Both the position numbers and the translations under genes were made by a program. A stretch of DNA of 64,000 nucleotides from NCBI RefSeq assembly GCF_035989285.1, contig NZ_CP108513.1, positions 4,030,001-4,094,000 on the forward strand, read 5' to 3'. The notes under the pieces are model-generated. The model searched no databases. It was not told where the DNA came from and saw only the letters and a program-made list of their open reading frames with translations. This DNA is from Streptomyces sp. NBC_01235 (lineage in GTDB: Bacteria; Actinomycetota; Actinomycetes; Streptomycetales; Streptomycetaceae). Shown here piece by piece: positions 51,602-60,135 of this stretch (position 1 is its first letter; the number at the start of each line of letters is the position of its first letter).

Positions 51602-53344
51602 ATGGCTGAAATGAGGCCTGGCGGAATCGGTCGGAGACACTTCATTCGGCTGGCCGGCGGGACCGCTGCGGGGGCGGCGGTCGTGGGGGGCGGCGCCGTC
51701 ACCGCGATGGCCGCCGGTGCCTTCGAGCCGCCCACGCCGGCCGACCCGCTCGCCGGCACGCCGCGCTCGATCGCGCTGAGCCTGCCGTCCGGCGCGGGCG
51801 GGGAGTCCATCCCCGTGCCGCCGCTGCCGGACCCCCTCGAGGGCGGCAGCGTCAGCGCGCCGAGCTCGTCCAGGCGCATCCCGTACACATCTGGCACGCC
51901 GACCGAGCCGGGCGACCCGACGACCCTGCCGTTCGAGTTCAAGAAGGACGGCTACCAGATCGTCCCGGATCTGCCGGAGGCCCTGCGGCCGTGGCGCAAC
52001 CGGCCCACGACCTGGGCGAACGCCAACCTGTCCGCGGGGACCTACCACCTCAACGCCGACGGCGTGTACATGATGTACGCGGACGACGGGAAGTCCTACG
52101 ACCACCCCGTGGGCCAGATCCAGTTCGGCCTCGGCTGCCTCACCAGCTACCGCGTCGAGACCGACCCGACCCGCAAGGCCGTGTTCCTCGAGCGCGCCAG
52201 GGCCCAGGCCGACCGGCTGATCGCCAAACGCGTCGAGACCCGCGGCGCCTGGTACTTCCCGTACCCGTTCGACTTCACCCACGCCGAGCACAGCGGTGTC
52301 GTCTACAAGGCGCCCTGGTACTCCGGCATGGCCCAGGGCGAGTCGATCAGCCTCTTCGCCCAGCTCGCCGCGCTGGAGGACGGGCTCAGCGCGGACGAGC
52401 GGGCCCTGTACCGGTCGGCCGCAGACGGCGCCTTCGCCTCGCTGCTGCGCGCCGACGACACGAACCCGTGGGTGGTGAACAAGGACCAGGCGGGCTACCT
52501 GTGGATCCAGGAGTACCCGTTCAAGACGGCCGGCACGGGCGACTACACGTACAACGGCATGATCTTCGCCATGTTCGGCATCTGGGACTACTTCCGGCTG
52601 ACCGGCAACAGGCTCGCCGCCCAGCTGTACGACGGCACGTGCACGACGATCGCCCGGCACTTCGCCCTGCTGCGCAACCCGCGCTGGTTCTCCTACTACT
52701 GCCAGACACACCGGATCCCGACGCACACGTATCACCACCACCACATCGCGCTGTGGCAGCAGCTGCACTGGCACACCAACAGCCCGGTCTTCGCACACCA
52801 GCTGGACATGCTGATCGAGGACGTCCCGCCGGGCGTGAAGTCCGGCTCGGTGATCACCATCGCGGCCGGCACCCACACCCTCTCCAAGCTGGACACCAAC
52901 TCCGACGGCAGCTGGGCCAAGGCCAGGGCGGACAGGGTCCTCAGCTCGAAGAAGGTCGTCTTCGCCCGGGCCACCCAGGCGCCGATCGACGTGCGCCGAC
53001 GCATCCAGGGCACGGGCGTCGGGTACCGGATCAGCGCCGGAGCGTACAAGGGCCACTGGGTCGCCGAGGCCTACCCGAACGTGTTCCTGCGTGGTGAGCA
53101 CCTGCCCGTCACCTACCGGGTGCCGCGCACCCTCACCCTCACCGCGAACGCCTCCGTCGAGGCGATCGACTACGGCATCAACGGCGCGGCCGGCACGCTC
53201 AAGATGCTGAAGTACTCGAAGCCGCACACCCTCCAGTTCGACCGCAGGGCGGTCGTGAACGGGCGGCCGATACTGCGGATCACCTCGGAGGAGTTCGCCG
53301 GGTACTGGATTCCGGCCAACCAGGTCACCACCGACGGACACTGA
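51602..53344 (+). CDS. Tat-exported D-glucuronyl C5-epimerase-like protein
   Basis: 580-aa secreted enzyme. The signal peptide has twin Arg (GIGRRHFIRLAGG, residues 8-20), a hydrophobic stretch and an Ala-rich cleavage region. The central part (about 100-400) resembles the C-terminal catalytic domain of D-glucuronyl C5-epimerases: WYSGMAQGESISLFAQLA, AGYLWIQEYPF, YNGMIFAMFGIWDYF and YHHHHIALWQQLHWHTN. C5-epimerases convert glucuronic acid to iduronic acid in polysaccharides. The C-terminal part (about 400-580) is beta-rich. Start ATG 51602 follows GGGGAG. Being exported, it probably modifies a surface polymer; the uronic-acid genes downstream make this plausible. Substrate not proven. Confidence 0.83.
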   Translation: MAEMRPGGIGRRHFIRLAGGTAAGAAVVGGGAVTAMAAGAFEPPTPADPLAGTPRSIALSLPSGAGGESIPVPPLPDPLEGGSVSAPSSSRRIPYTSGTPTEPGDPTTLPFEFKKDGYQIVPDLPEALRPWRNRPTTWANANLSAGTYHLNADGVYMMYADDGKSYDHPVGQIQFGLGCLTSYRVETDPTRKAVFLERARAQADRLIAKRVETRGAWYFPYPFDFTHAEHSGVVYKAPWYSGMAQGESISLFAQLAALEDGLSADERALYRSAADGAFASLLRADDTNPWVVNKDQAGYLWIQEYPFKTAGTGDYTYNGMIFAMFGIWDYFRLTGNRLAAQLYDGTCTTIARHFALLRNPRWFSYYCQTHRIPTHTYHHHHIALWQQLHWHTNSPVFAHQLDMLIEDVPPGVKSGSVITIAAGTHTLSKLDTNSDGSWAKARADRVLSSKKVVFARATQAPIDVRRRIQGTGVGYRISAGAYKGHWVAEAYPNVFLRGEHLPVTYRVPRTLTLTANASVEAIDYGINGAAGTLKMLKYSKPHTLQFDRRAVVNGRPILRITSEEFAGYWIPANQVTTDGH

Positions 53345-53440
53345 GCAGGCACGGTTCCGCGGGCAGGGGCCGCCCGCGTCGTACGGGCGGCCCCTCCCCG
53401 TATGCTCGCCAGGCGTAGCCAGACACCGGAAGGCGGAGAA

Positions 53441-54043
53441 GTGAACTACAGGGTCCAGCCCAGCGCCCAGGTCGACGCGAGTGCCGAGATCGGCGACGGG
53501 AGCAGTGTGTGGGACCTCGCGCAGATCCGGGAGGGCGCGCGGCTCGGTGAGGGCTGCGTGGTCGGGCGTGGGGCGTACGTCGGTTCCGGTGTGCGGATGG
53601 GCGACAACTGCAAGCTGCAGAACTACGCGCTCGTCTACGAGCCGGCCGAGCTCGGTGACGGCGTCTTCATCGGCCCCGCCGTGGTCCTCACCAACGACCA
53701 CAACCCGCGCTCCGTGGACCCCGAGGGCAAGCAGAAGCGCGGCGGCGACTGGGAGGCCGTCGGCGTGAAGATCGCCGACGGGGCGTCCATCGGGGCGCGC
53801 TCGGTGTGCGTCGCGCCGATCACCATCGGCCGCTGGGCGATGGTCGCCGCGGGTGCCGTCGTCACCAAGGACGTGCCTGACTTCGCACTGGTCGTGGGTG
53901 TTCCGGCCCGTCGCGTCGGATGGGTCGGGCACGCCGGTGTGCGGCTGGTCGAACGGGACGGCGAGCCGGGCGTGTGGGAGTGCCCGCAGACCGGTTCCCT
54001 GTACGAGGAGAAGGACGGGGCTCTCGTCGAGCGCGCCCTGTAG
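53441..54043 (+). CDS. Left-handed beta-helix N-acetyltransferase (WbpD/WlbB-like)
   Basis: 200-aa hexapeptide-repeat acyltransferase. Repeats such as VDASAEIGDGSSVWDLAQI, GCVVGRGAYVGSGV and GASIGARSVCVAPITIG build the beta helix, and VVLTNDHNPRS is the loop with the likely catalytic His. This pattern matches enzymes that acetylate the 3-amino group of UDP-2-acetamido-3-amino-2,3-dideoxy-glucuronate. Its neighbours (UDP-sugar 2-epimerase, 6-dehydrogenase, Gfo/Idh oxidoreductase) supply the other steps. GTG 53441 follows GGCGGAG. The C-terminal tail (about 165-200) is not part of the helix. Confidence 0.82.
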   Translation: MNYRVQPSAQVDASAEIGDGSSVWDLAQIREGARLGEGCVVGRGAYVGSGVRMGDNCKLQNYALVYEPAELGDGVFIGPAVVLTNDHNPRSVDPEGKQKRGGDWEAVGVKIADGASIGARSVCVAPITIGRWAMVAAGAVVTKDVPDFALVVGVPARRVGWVGHAGVRLVERDGEPGVWECPQTGSLYEEKDGALVERAL

Positions 54044-54306
54044 GAGCCGCCGCGACAGGCGCCCGAGTTGATCCGGTTTCCGCCCGTGTAAACGCAAGAT
54101 TCACGAAATCGTTATGCGAGTGAGTCGAAGCCCGGAAGCCGGGTTCTGACCACGGCATGGACACGACTCGCTCACCGCGGGGCAACCCACCACGGACCTG
54201 GTGCGTCCAACGCTCTGCCTACCATTTCCTTGCCCGTTTCTTTTGCTCAGTCGTCTTACCCAGCAGCCCCAGTAGCCAGCAGCCGCCCCCAGAAGAAGAG
54301 TGCTCT
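54044..54306. other. Spacer of 263 bp before the 2-epimerase gene
   Basis: Contains a small hairpin AGCCCGG/CCGGGTT near 54128-54144 and an AT-richer stretch around 54090-54120 that may hold a promoter. A frame running through it to the 2-epimerase gene has no family similarity. Confidence 0.4.
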
Positions 54307-55410
54307 GTGAAAGTCATCAGCATCGTCGGTGCCCGTCCTCAGTTGGTGAAGCTCGCGCCCATCGCGGCGGCCTTCGCCGAGACCGAGCACGAGCACGTCA
54401 TCGTGCACACCGGGCAGCACTACGACGCCGACCTCTCCGACGTCTTCTTCTCGGGGCTCGGCATCCCCGACCCCGACGTCCACCTCGGCGTCGGCTCCGG
54501 CAGCCACGGCGTGCAGACCGGTGCCGTCCTCTCCGCGCTCGACCCGGTCCTCGAGCGTGAGCAGCCCGACTGGGTGCTCGTCTACGGCGACACCAACTCC
54601 ACGATCGCCGGCGCGCTGTCCGCGGTGAAGATGCACCTGCCCGTGGCGCACCTGGAGGCGGGCCTGCGCTCCTTCAACCGGCGGATGCCGGAGGAGCACA
54701 ACCGCGTCCTCACCGACCACTGCGCCGACCTGCTGCTCGCGCCCACCGAGGAGGCCGTGCGCCACCTCGCGAACGAGGGCCTCGCCGACCGCACCCGCCT
54801 GGCCGGCGACGTGATGGTCGACATCTGCCTGCGCATCCGCGACCAGGTCCGTGCCGGCGAGTTCGCCGCGCCGGAGCTGCCCGAGGGCATCGACCCGTCG
54901 AAGCCCTTCCTGCTGGCGACCCTGCACCGCCCGGACAACACCGACGACCCCGAGCGGCTCGCCGCGATCGTCGACTCGCTCGCCAAGCTGCCGGTGCCGG
55001 TGGCGCTCGCCGCCCACCCGCGGCTGGTCGCCCGCGCCGAGGAGCACGGCATCGACCTGTCCCAGGGCAACCTGCACGTCGGCCGTCCGCTGCCGTACGC
55101 GAGCCTGGTCGCCGCCGTGCTGGCCTCGGTCGGTGTGGTGACGGACTCCGGCGGTCTGCAGAAGGAGGCGTTCCTGCTGGAGCGCATCTGCACCACCATC
55201 CGCCCGGAGACGGAGTGGGTGGAAACCGTCAACACGGGTTGGAACGTCCTTGTACCCGACCCGCACACGCTGTCGCCCCAGGAGTGGGCCGAGACCGTGA
55301 CCCGTGCCGTGCCGACCGACGACCCCGGCACGCCGTACGGCGACGGCCGCGCGGCGCACAACGTCGTCCGTCTCATGGAGGAATGGAAGGGGGGCAGCCG
55401 GTCCGCATGA
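54307..55410 (+). CDS. UDP-sugar 2-epimerase, WecB/WbpI-like
   Basis: 367-aa non-hydrolysing UDP-sugar 2-epimerase of the GT-B fold. Signatures are ISIVGARPQLVKLAPI, VIVHTGQHYDADLSDVFF, WVLVYGDTNSTIAGAL, VAHLEAGLRSFNRRMPEEHNR (split), LLATLHRPDNTDD and VTDSGGLQKEAFLL. The opening GARPQLVK is the form seen in WbpI-type enzymes acting on diacetamido-uronic acids, as well as in general WecB proteins. GTG 54307 lies after a weak ribosome binding site; a longer frame to 54157 lacks similarity. The context favours action on UDP-GlcNAc(3NAc)A, though UDP-GlcNAc is also possible. Confidence 0.88.
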   Translation: MKVISIVGARPQLVKLAPIAAAFAETEHEHVIVHTGQHYDADLSDVFFSGLGIPDPDVHLGVGSGSHGVQTGAVLSALDPVLEREQPDWVLVYGDTNSTIAGALSAVKMHLPVAHLEAGLRSFNRRMPEEHNRVLTDHCADLLLAPTEEAVRHLANEGLADRTRLAGDVMVDICLRIRDQVRAGEFAAPELPEGIDPSKPFLLATLHRPDNTDDPERLAAIVDSLAKLPVPVALAAHPRLVARAEEHGIDLSQGNLHVGRPLPYASLVAAVLASVGVVTDSGGLQKEAFLLERICTTIRPETEWVETVNTGWNVLVPDPHTLSPQEWAETVTRAVPTDDPGTPYGDGRAAHNVVRLMEEWKGGSRSA

Positions 55411-55505
55411 CATGAGCTGCGGAACCGGGGCCCGTCTGCGGCCGCCTGCGGGCGGTCACACACGAGCCACAGTCCGCGCATGTCAGCGTGCTAGCGTCAA
55501 CCGCT

Positions 55506-56855
55506 ATGTCATCGTCTCCCCCGTCCGGGCCGCCTGCGGAAGGCAAGCGACCGCACGTCATCTACCTCGCCATCGGCTTCCCGCCGGCCGCCAAGAGCTC
55601 CACGTACCGGATGCGCGAGACCGCCAACCAGTTCGTGAAGGTCGGCTGGGACGTCACGGTCGTCAACATCGCCCGGGAGTCCTGGGAACTCGACTCGGGC
55701 ATCGACCTCTCCCTGCTGGACCAGGTCGACCCCCGCGTGAAGATCGTCGAACTGTCGCTCGCCCGCGAGGACCTAGAGACCGACATCCGCCTCTTCGACG
55801 AGGCGCGTGCCCTGGACCCCAACGGCTGGGTCGCCAAGCTCCGCCGCCGGCAGACCGAGACGTTCCCGGAGCCCAACTTCGGTGAGTGGCGCGACGACCT
55901 GGAGCAGGCCGTGCTGCGCATCCACCAGGAGCACCCGGCGGACCTGCTGCTCGCCAGCTGCGTGCCGTACGTGAACCTCGCCGCGGCCTGGAAGCTGTGG
56001 GAGGAGGCGAAGGTCCCGTACGCGGTGGACTTCCGCGACGGCTGGTCCATCGACGTCATCGACGGCGTCGAGGCCTTCGCCCGCGACTCGGCGGAAGGCC
56101 GCTGGGAGCAGAAGATCCTCGACAACGCGACGTCGCTGTGGGTCGTCAACGACCCCATCGCCGAGCACTACCGCAAGCGCTACCCCGAGTTCGCGAGCCG
56201 CGTGCACGTGGTGCGCAACGGGTACGACGCGGACAGCTCACCGGGCCGGGCCCACAACCCGGACCCCGAGGCCGGTCTGGTCTTCGGCTACCTCGGCACG
56301 GTCAACTTCACCGTCCCGCACCTGGAGACGGTGCTGAACGCCTGGCGTGCCGCCCGCGAGAAGGAGCCGCTGCTGGCGAACGCGCGCTTCGAGCTGCGCG
56401 GCCACCTCGGCAACGGCGCCACCCGCGGTGCGAACCGGCACGCCGAGGTCTTCAAGGAGGCCGAGGTCGACGGCGTCGTCTTCGGCGGTCCCGCCGCCAA
56501 GGCGGAGGTCTCCTCGATCTACGCCCGCTGGGACGCGATGGTGCTGATCCTCATCGGCGGCCGGTACGTCACCTCGGGCAAGGTGTACGAGTACATGGCG
56601 ACCGGCCTTCCGATCGTGTCGGCGCACGCCGCCGAGCACGACGCCTCCAACGTGCTGAGGGGTCACCCGCTGTGGACGGGCGCCCCCGGCATCGACGAGG
56701 CGGGCCTGACCGAGTCGTTCATCAAGGCCGCCCACATGGCGGTGGAGACGACCGACGAGGAGCACGCCGAGGCGATGGCCCACGCCGACCAGTTCACTCG
56801 AGAGGCGCTGATGTCCGTCGCCGTCAAGAACCTTGTCGAGGAGCTCGCCAAGTGA
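55506..56855 (+). CDS. GT4-like glycosyltransferase
   Basis: 449-aa cytoplasmic glycosyltransferase of the GT-B fold. N-terminal domain features are VIYLAIGFPPAAKSSTYRMR and YAVDFRDGWSIDVIDG; the C-terminal domain has FGYLGTVNFTVPHLETVLNA, VVFGGPAAKAEVSSIYARWD and GKVYEYMATGLPIVSAH, the usual nucleotide-sugar E-x7-E region being GKVYEYMATGLP. ATG 55506 has TAGCGT eight bases upstream, so the transcript may be leaderless. Its stop overlaps the next gene's start. It probably adds a sugar to the polysaccharide of this locus. Confidence 0.85.
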   Translation: MSSSPPSGPPAEGKRPHVIYLAIGFPPAAKSSTYRMRETANQFVKVGWDVTVVNIARESWELDSGIDLSLLDQVDPRVKIVELSLAREDLETDIRLFDEARALDPNGWVAKLRRRQTETFPEPNFGEWRDDLEQAVLRIHQEHPADLLLASCVPYVNLAAAWKLWEEAKVPYAVDFRDGWSIDVIDGVEAFARDSAEGRWEQKILDNATSLWVVNDPIAEHYRKRYPEFASRVHVVRNGYDADSSPGRAHNPDPEAGLVFGYLGTVNFTVPHLETVLNAWRAAREKEPLLANARFELRGHLGNGATRGANRHAEVFKEAEVDGVVFGGPAAKAEVSSIYARWDAMVLILIGGRYVTSGKVYEYMATGLPIVSAHAAEHDASNVLRGHPLWTGAPGIDEAGLTESFIKAAHMAVETTDEEHAEAMAHADQFTREALMSVAVKNLVEELAK

Positions 56856-58996
56856 CCGAAGTCCTGCTCGTGGCGTACGTACGGCCGCAGTTCGGCGTTC
56901 TCGCCGACGCCGTACGCAAGTTCAGCGCCCAGGGCGCGCGCGTGCACCTGGCGGGCATGTTCGACCTGGAGGCCGAGGGCGTCTCCGAGGAACTCGCCAA
57001 GGTCGGGCTGGCCAGTACGCACCAGCTGCCGCGCACCCTCAAGCACCGCAGCCAGGCGGTACGCCGCCGGCTCGGCAAGGCCCCGCGGGGCCTGCGCAAC
57101 TGGACGCAGATCAAGGGTGACTCCTGGCTGCGCTCCCACGGCCGCAAGGCCGACGTGCTCGTCGCCCTGGACGTGGCCACCGTGTACACGGTGTGGCGGC
57201 TCGCCGAGTACAACCGCACCGCGCCGGCCAAGTTCGGGCTCGCGCCCGCGCTGAAGGCCGTCGAGGAACTGAAGGCGCAGGGCGGCGTCACGGTCCGCCG
57301 CTCCTCCGTCCTGCCGCCGCTGCACGCCGTCGCCCGTGATGTGAAGCGCAGCGTCGACCGCCTGCCCGCCCAGCTGGTGCGGACGGCGACCCCGCGGCCG
57401 CTGATGCGGTCCGGCGTCGGCGCCCGGCTGTGGCGTTCGGCCGTGACGGCGCCCGGCATGCCCATAAGAGTGCGCGCCGCGACCTCGCGGTACGTCGCCG
57501 AGGGCATGCAGTGGGCGGGCCGCACCAGCGGTGCCGCGCTCACCCTCGCGGACGCCGCCGCGAAGATCCCGGATCCCCAGCTGCGGGCGGACCTCTACTA
57601 CGAGGGCGTGATGCAGGAGCTGAGGAAGGGCATCAGCCCCCGGTATCTCGGCAAGGCGGTCGCGGCCCAGCTCGCCAACGCCGACGCGCTGTACGCCAAG
57701 GGCAAGAGCGACGACGCGGCCGAGGCGATCAACCGCGCCCTGTTCCTGCACTTCCACCGGGTGCTGCACATCGACCAGCTGTCGTCGCCGCTGGCCAAGG
57801 ACGCCGAGGGCTTCGTGGCCCCGCTGCACCGCTCCAAGGCGTTCCAGGCGCTGAGCCGCCCCCGTGGCCGCAAGGTGCCCGTCGCGCCCGCCCCCACCGA
57901 CCGCCCGCTGCGGCTGCTGGTGACGACGAGCGCCAACGACAACTTCCTGCACCTGATCAAGGAGCACTTCGGCGACCACCCCGGCGTCGAGCTGCGCTAC
58001 CTCGACCTGGCGGCGAACAAGCACCTGAAGCGGATCTCCTGGGCGGCGCCGCGCATGCTCAAGGACCGCCTGGCGGACGGCACGAGCGACTACCAGGAAG
58101 AGGTGGAGCGCCTGATGCGCCCTCACCTCGACTGGGCCGACACCGTCTTCCTGGAGTGGGCGGCGGGTCCGGCCGGCATGCTCACCACGATCGACCCGGG
58201 CGACACCCGGATCGTGGTCCGCCTGCACAGCTACGAGGCGTTCACGCGCTGGCCGCACATGACGGACTTCTCCCGGATCGACGACCTCGTCTTCGTCGCC
58301 CCGCACGTGAAGGACCTCACGGCCTCGCTCGTGCCGACGCTGCGCGGCGAGCAGGCTCCGAGGTTCCACCTCATCGACAACGCCATGGACCTGTCGGGCT
58401 TCAACCGGGCGAAGCCGGCCGAGGCCCGCTTCAACCTGGGTCTGGTCGGCATCAGCCAGGTCGCCAAGGACCCCAAGTGGGCCCTGGACGTCCTGGAGCG
58501 GGTCCGCAAGCACGACGAGCGCTACCGGCTGCTCCTGGTCGGCGGCGACATGGACCCGAAGACCAGCCAGGCCACCCGGCAGTACCTGAACGAGTTCGAG
58601 GAGCTGCTGGCCCCGCTGGAGGAGTCCGGCGCGGTGGTCCGGCTCGGCCCGACGGACGACGTCCCGTCGAAGCTCGTCGAGATCGGTACGATCCTCAGCT
58701 CCTCGGTGCGCGAGGGCTGCCACGTCGGTCTGATGGAGGGCGCGGCCAGCGGTGCCGTCCCCGTCGTCCGCGACTGGCCGTTCTACGCGGGCAAGCCCAA
58801 CAGCGCCCGCACCCTCTACCCCGAGGGCTGGGTCGTGGGCTCCCCCGCCGAGGCGGCCGAGCGGATCCTGAAGGTCACGGCCACGGAGGAGTCCTGGCGC
58901 GGCGCGGGCAAACTCGCCACCGAGCACGCGCTGACGGTGTGGGACTGGCCCGTGGTGCAGAAGCACTTCGAGAAGCTGCTTCTCGAAGAGAACTAG
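56852..58996 (+). CDS. Large glycosyltransferase-like protein (714 aa)
   Basis: The start is a GTG overlapping the previous stop (GTGA). The N-terminal part (about 1-330) is a distinct alpha/beta plus helical region (EVLLVAYVRPQFGVLADAV; DVLVALDVATVYTVWRL; helical ALYAKGKSDDAAEAINRALF, tetratricopeptide-like). The C-terminal part (about 345-714) is GT-B-like: LRLLVTTSANDNFLHLIKEH, DTRIVVRLHSYEAFTRWPHM, NLGLVGISQVAKDPKWALDV and SSSVREGCHVGLMEGAASGA. The family is less clear than its neighbour's. It ends with a 19-bp tandem duplication and a strong terminator. The transferred sugar is unknown. Confidence 0.78.
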   Translation: MTEVLLVAYVRPQFGVLADAVRKFSAQGARVHLAGMFDLEAEGVSEELAKVGLASTHQLPRTLKHRSQAVRRRLGKAPRGLRNWTQIKGDSWLRSHGRKADVLVALDVATVYTVWRLAEYNRTAPAKFGLAPALKAVEELKAQGGVTVRRSSVLPPLHAVARDVKRSVDRLPAQLVRTATPRPLMRSGVGARLWRSAVTAPGMPIRVRAATSRYVAEGMQWAGRTSGAALTLADAAAKIPDPQLRADLYYEGVMQELRKGISPRYLGKAVAAQLANADALYAKGKSDDAAEAINRALFLHFHRVLHIDQLSSPLAKDAEGFVAPLHRSKAFQALSRPRGRKVPVAPAPTDRPLRLLVTTSANDNFLHLIKEHFGDHPGVELRYLDLAANKHLKRISWAAPRMLKDRLADGTSDYQEEVERLMRPHLDWADTVFLEWAAGPAGMLTTIDPGDTRIVVRLHSYEAFTRWPHMTDFSRIDDLVFVAPHVKDLTASLVPTLRGEQAPRFHLIDNAMDLSGFNRAKPAEARFNLGLVGISQVAKDPKWALDVLERVRKHDERYRLLLVGGDMDPKTSQATRQYLNEFEELLAPLEESGAVVRLGPTDDVPSKLVEIGTILSSSVREGCHVGLMEGAASGAVPVVRDWPFYAGKPNSARTLYPEGWVVGSPAEAAERILKVTATEESWRGAGKLATEHALTVWDWPVVQKHFEKLLLEEN

Positions 58997-59019
58997 CCGG
59001 CTCGAAGAGAACCAGCCAG
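58982..59019. repeat. 19-bp tandem duplication at the 3' end of the 714-aa gene
   Basis: CTCGAAGAGAACTAGCCGG is followed by CTCGAAGAGAACCAGCCAG. The first copy contains the stop codon; the second lies in the 3' spacer, so it appears to have arisen by a local duplication. Confidence 0.7.
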
Positions 59020-59025
59020 ATGGGT

Positions 59026-59056
59026 GAGGGCCCCCGGGAACATCCCGGGGGCCCTC
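59026..59056. terminator. Bidirectional terminator between convergent genes
   Basis: Perfect 14-bp stem GAGGGCCCCCGGGA/TCCCGGGGGCCCTC with loop ACA, between the plus-strand glycosyltransferase gene and minus-strand galE. Confidence 0.85.
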
Positions 59057-59091
59057 GCTCATGCGTTTGCGAGCGTTTCCGCCGGCGGCGG

Positions 59092-60060
59092 CTACGGGTG
59101 CCGCAGCCGCCACCCCGCCCACGCCGACTCCACCATCTCGCGTACGCCGTGGCGCGCGCTCCAGCCGAGTTCCTCGCGGATGAGGTCGGCGGAGGCCACG
59201 ACCCGGGCCGGGTCGCCCGGACGGCGGCCGGTCACGTCGGGCTCGGCGTCCTTGCGGCCGGTGACGTCCTGGATGACGTCGATCATCTCGGACACCGAAA
59301 CACCCTCGCCGCGGCCGATGTTGAGGACCAGCCGGGCCTTCGGGTCGGCGGCCAGCCGGCGGGCGGCCGCGACGTGCGCGGAGGCGATGTCCTCGACGTG
59401 GATGTAGTCGCGGACACAGGTGCCGTCGGGCGTCGGATAGTCGTCGCCGAAGATCCGGGGGGCCTCACCCGCGTCGAGGCGCTCGAAGACCATCGGGACG
59501 AGGTTGAAGACGCCGTCGTCGCCCAGCTCGGGCGTGGCCGCGCCCGCCACGTTGAAGTAGCGCAGCGAGGCGGTCGCGATGCCGTGCCGGGCGCCGACCG
59601 CCGCCACCAGCCACTCGCCGGCGAGCTTGGTCTCGCCGTAGGGGTTGATGGGCGCGCACGGCGTCTTCTCGGTGACGAGGTCGACGTCCGGCATGCCGTA
59701 CACGGCGGCGGACGAGGAGAACAGGAACCGGCCGACCCCCGCGGCGACGGCCGCGTCGAGCAGGACCCGCATGCCCTCGACGTTCTCGCGGTAGTAGTAC
59801 AGCGGCCGGTCCACGGACTCGGCCACCTGCTTCTTGCCCGCGATGTGCACGATGCCGGTCACGGCGTGCTCCCGCAGCACCCGCCCGACCGTGTCGCCGT
59901 CGAGCACCGTGCCGACCTCCAGCACGACACCGTCCGGCAGCCGCTCGGCGCGGCCCGTGCTCAGGTCGTCGAGGACGACGACCCGCTCACCGGCGTCCGT
60001 CATCGCCTTCACCACATGCGAGCCGATGAAACCGGCACCGCCCGTGATCAGCCAGGTCAT
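59092..60060 (-). CDS. galE: UDP-glucose 4-epimerase
   Basis: 322-aa NAD-dependent SDR that interconverts UDP-glucose and UDP-galactose, or the N-acetyl forms. Motifs are WLITGGAGFIGSHVV (NAD loop), FSSSAAVYG (catalytic Ser region) and Y141-x3-K145 in NPYGETKLAGEW. LRYFNVAGA and the C-terminal RRPGDPARVVAS are typical of GalE-type enzymes. ATG 60060 follows AAAGG. It is the last gene of a leftward group with the 6-dehydrogenase, GT2 and Gfo/Idh genes. It may supply a galactose- or GalNAc-type sugar for the polymer. Confidence 0.93.
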   Translation of the reverse strand: MTWLITGGAGFIGSHVVKAMTDAGERVVVLDDLSTGRAERLPDGVVLEVGTVLDGDTVGRVLREHAVTGIVHIAGKKQVAESVDRPLYYYRENVEGMRVLLDAAVAAGVGRFLFSSSAAVYGMPDVDLVTEKTPCAPINPYGETKLAGEWLVAAVGARHGIATASLRYFNVAGAATPELGDDGVFNLVPMVFERLDAGEAPRIFGDDYPTPDGTCVRDYIHVEDIASAHVAAARRLAADPKARLVLNIGRGEGVSVSEMIDVIQDVTGRKDAEPDVTGRRPGDPARVVASADLIREELGWSARHGVREMVESAWAGWRLRHP

Positions 60061-60135
60061 GGGAAACCTTTCTGCACCAGGGCCCCGCCCCGGGGTACGG
60101 GGGCGGGGCCACGGGGTTGTTCGCGTAAGCGCGCC

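Noticed and set aside
51479..54097. 872-codon open frame on the minus strand
   Set aside because: Antisense to the C5-epimerase and acetyltransferase genes, which both have clear signatures; the antisense product is only Val/Arg/Gly-rich.
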